Source: Nymphaea colorata
Lineage: Eukaryota > Streptophyta > Magnoliopsida > Nymphaeales > Nymphaeaceae
NCBI RefSeq assembly: GCF_008831285.2
Contig: NC_045141.1
Coordinates: 870,001-934,000, forward strand
Length of the DNA stretch: 64,000 bases
Reading direction: 5' to 3'
In this document: positions 62,561 through 64,000 of the stretch, one piece after another
Numbering within the stretch: position 1 is the stretch's first letter
Layout: each line of letters begins with the position of its first letter
Notes under the pieces: generated by a model
Seen by the model: the letters and a program-made list of their open reading frames with translations, nothing else
What the model was told of the DNA's origin: nothing
Databases searched by the model: none
Position numbers and translations under genes: made by a program

Positions 62561-64000
62561 AGAAAAAGAACTCAATGGAGGAAAGAAAAAATAGCAACAG
62601 TCAAGGACATGTCATCCAAGTGCATTCATTTCTCATTTTAACACAAGGCAAACATGACAACCAAGCTGGTAATGGTACTGTCGACTCTCAAGATAACATC
62701 ATAACAAGTGAAAATGAAAGATGTTCACATACGATCAAACATATCAAAACAGATCAAAAAGTTCAATGAACCAAAAAACTCTAGAGTAGCCATGACTAAT
62801 AAGAAGTGGAGGGCAGCGATGCAAACTGAATTTCAAGCTACCATGAAACTGGACACTCATGCCACCCGAACAGGCCAAGAGCGTTTTTGGCTATAAGTGG
62901 ATATTTAAAATAAAGAGAAAGGCAGATGGAACTTTGGAGAGGTACAAAGCACGGTTAGTTGCAAAGAGGTACAATCAAAGAGATGGGTTGGATTATTTTG
63001 AGACATTCAGTCCTATAGTCAAGCCCATGATAATCCGAACAGTTCTAACCATTGCAGTTAGTAGAAATTGGTGCATTCAACAGCTTAATTCAAAACACTT
63101 ACTTCCATGGAAATCTGAAGGAAACAGTTTATGTGCAGCAGCCTCCATTATTTGAAAACCCAAGTAAACCTGACTATGTGTGTAAATTAAAGAAATCCTT
63201 GTACAGACTCAAACATGCACCAAGGGCGTGGTACTCTAGGTTAAGTTCTCATCTTCAAAAACTTGGTTTTAAGAAAGCCAAAACTGACACATATTTCTTT
63301 ATTCTTGTATCAGGAAATATAAAGTTGTTTGTTTTAGTATACATAGATGATATTGTTATTATAGATAATGATAGTAAAGAGGTGATGGAACTCATCTCTC
63401 ATCTTGATCATGAATTTGTAGTCAAAGATTTGGGAGTTCTACATTTCTTCCTACGCATTCAAGCCAAGAAAGTACCAAACAGGCTATATCTAAGTTAGGA
63501 AAAATATATTATGGAGATGCTACTCATAGTGAAAAGGCAAGGAGGGCATCCTATTTTGATGCCCATGGCCACAACTAGCATTAGAGAATCCGAGGTAATG
63601 ATAAGTGACAGTGCTCTATGCCATAGCACTATGAGAGGTTTACAATATGTTACTCTTACTCATTTGGATAACAGTTTTATAGTAAATCGAGTATGTCAAT
63701 TCATGCACAACCCTCGGGGAGTCATTGGACAGCTGTAAAGAGAATTTTGAGATATGTTAAGGGCCACCATGCATGATGGCATTCTTATTTAGAAAAAAAC
63801 TAACTTATCATTGTCTGACTTCCCCGACGCAGATTGTGCTGGGTTACACTGATGGTCCATATGGGGATATGTTGTCTTTCTTGGAGACACTTTTGTGTCA
63901 TGGAATTCAAGAAACCAAAATGTGATAGCAAGATCAAGTACAAAAGAAAAATAATGTTCACTACACAATGCCGTTTCAAAATTATTATGGATGAAATACT
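62561..64000 (+). pseudogene. Element C reverse transcriptase and RNase H, cut by window edge
   Basis: After a degenerate linker, RT reads YKWIFKIKRKADGTLERYKA, RLVAKRYNQRDGLDYFETFS, then (frameshift near 63100) KKSLYRLKHAPRAWYSRLSS. The catalytic motif follows as LVYIDDIVII (YxDD kept as YIDD), then KDLGVLHFFLRIQAKKV. A stop after LYLS leads to thumb and RNase H remains (YVTLTHLDNSFIVNRVCQFM; then, broken, DADCAGLH and VSWNSRNQNVIARSSTKEK). The element continues beyond 64000. Confidence 0.88.

Overview
This is a plant nuclear genome window (angiosperm; the species cannot be told from the sequence). It is AT-rich, with one well-preserved spliced gene in a landscape of nested and decayed transposable elements. 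I see no bacterial-type operon, CRISPR array, rRNA or tRNA gene.

Gene content: the one convincing host gene is a group I (class I) formin on the + strand, 8575-15282. It has four exons, three GT-AG introns, and a predicted protein of 971 residues with signal peptide, membrane segment, Pro-rich FH1 and FH2 domain. Three other host-derived coding fragments, all broken, lie on the - strand between 37.1 and 40.1 kb. They are an auxin response factor middle-region exon, a two-exon 4F5/SERF-like gene, and the zinc-ribbon end of a CHY/RING-type E3 ligase.

Layout: 1-2.3 kb, decayed Ty1/copia RT-RNase H with a 3' LTR. 2.3-8.1 kb, intergenic DNA with a possible CACTA-like remnant and a MITE candidate. 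8.1-15.3 kb, formin. 15.3-19.7 kb, intergenic with a degenerate repeat field. 19.66-28.69 kb, a 9-kb LTR element with LTRs of about 2.6 kb, a tRNA-Arg-like primer site on the - strand and no coding capacity (LARD-like, Ogre/Tat-type signals). Its interior holds a higher-order minisatellite. 28.7-34.3 kb, no recognisable genes. 34.3-36.7 kb, possible CACTA terminus. 36.73-39.76 kb, a hAT-like element carrying the ARF and SERF fragments. 40.10-42.80 kb, a non-autonomous hAT element with a perfect 8-bp target duplication and long inverted arms. 44.17-47.64 kb, a diverged LTR related to the LARD LTRs. 51.8-59.8 kb, an internally deleted copia element (A) with a second full-length but decayed copia (B) inserted in it in opposite orientation, with a perfect 5-bp target duplication. 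60.26-64 kb, a third copia (C) cut by the window edge.

The retroelement reading frames are all interrupted. Many lesions are TGG to TGA, CGA to TGA, or G-to-A/C-to-T changes at catalytic residues, as expected of methylated, silenced repeats. The strongest candidates for a second look are the double gene-capture hAT-like element, the hAT with long inverted arms beside the CHY/RING remnant, and the non-coding 9-kb LTR element with its minisatellite.
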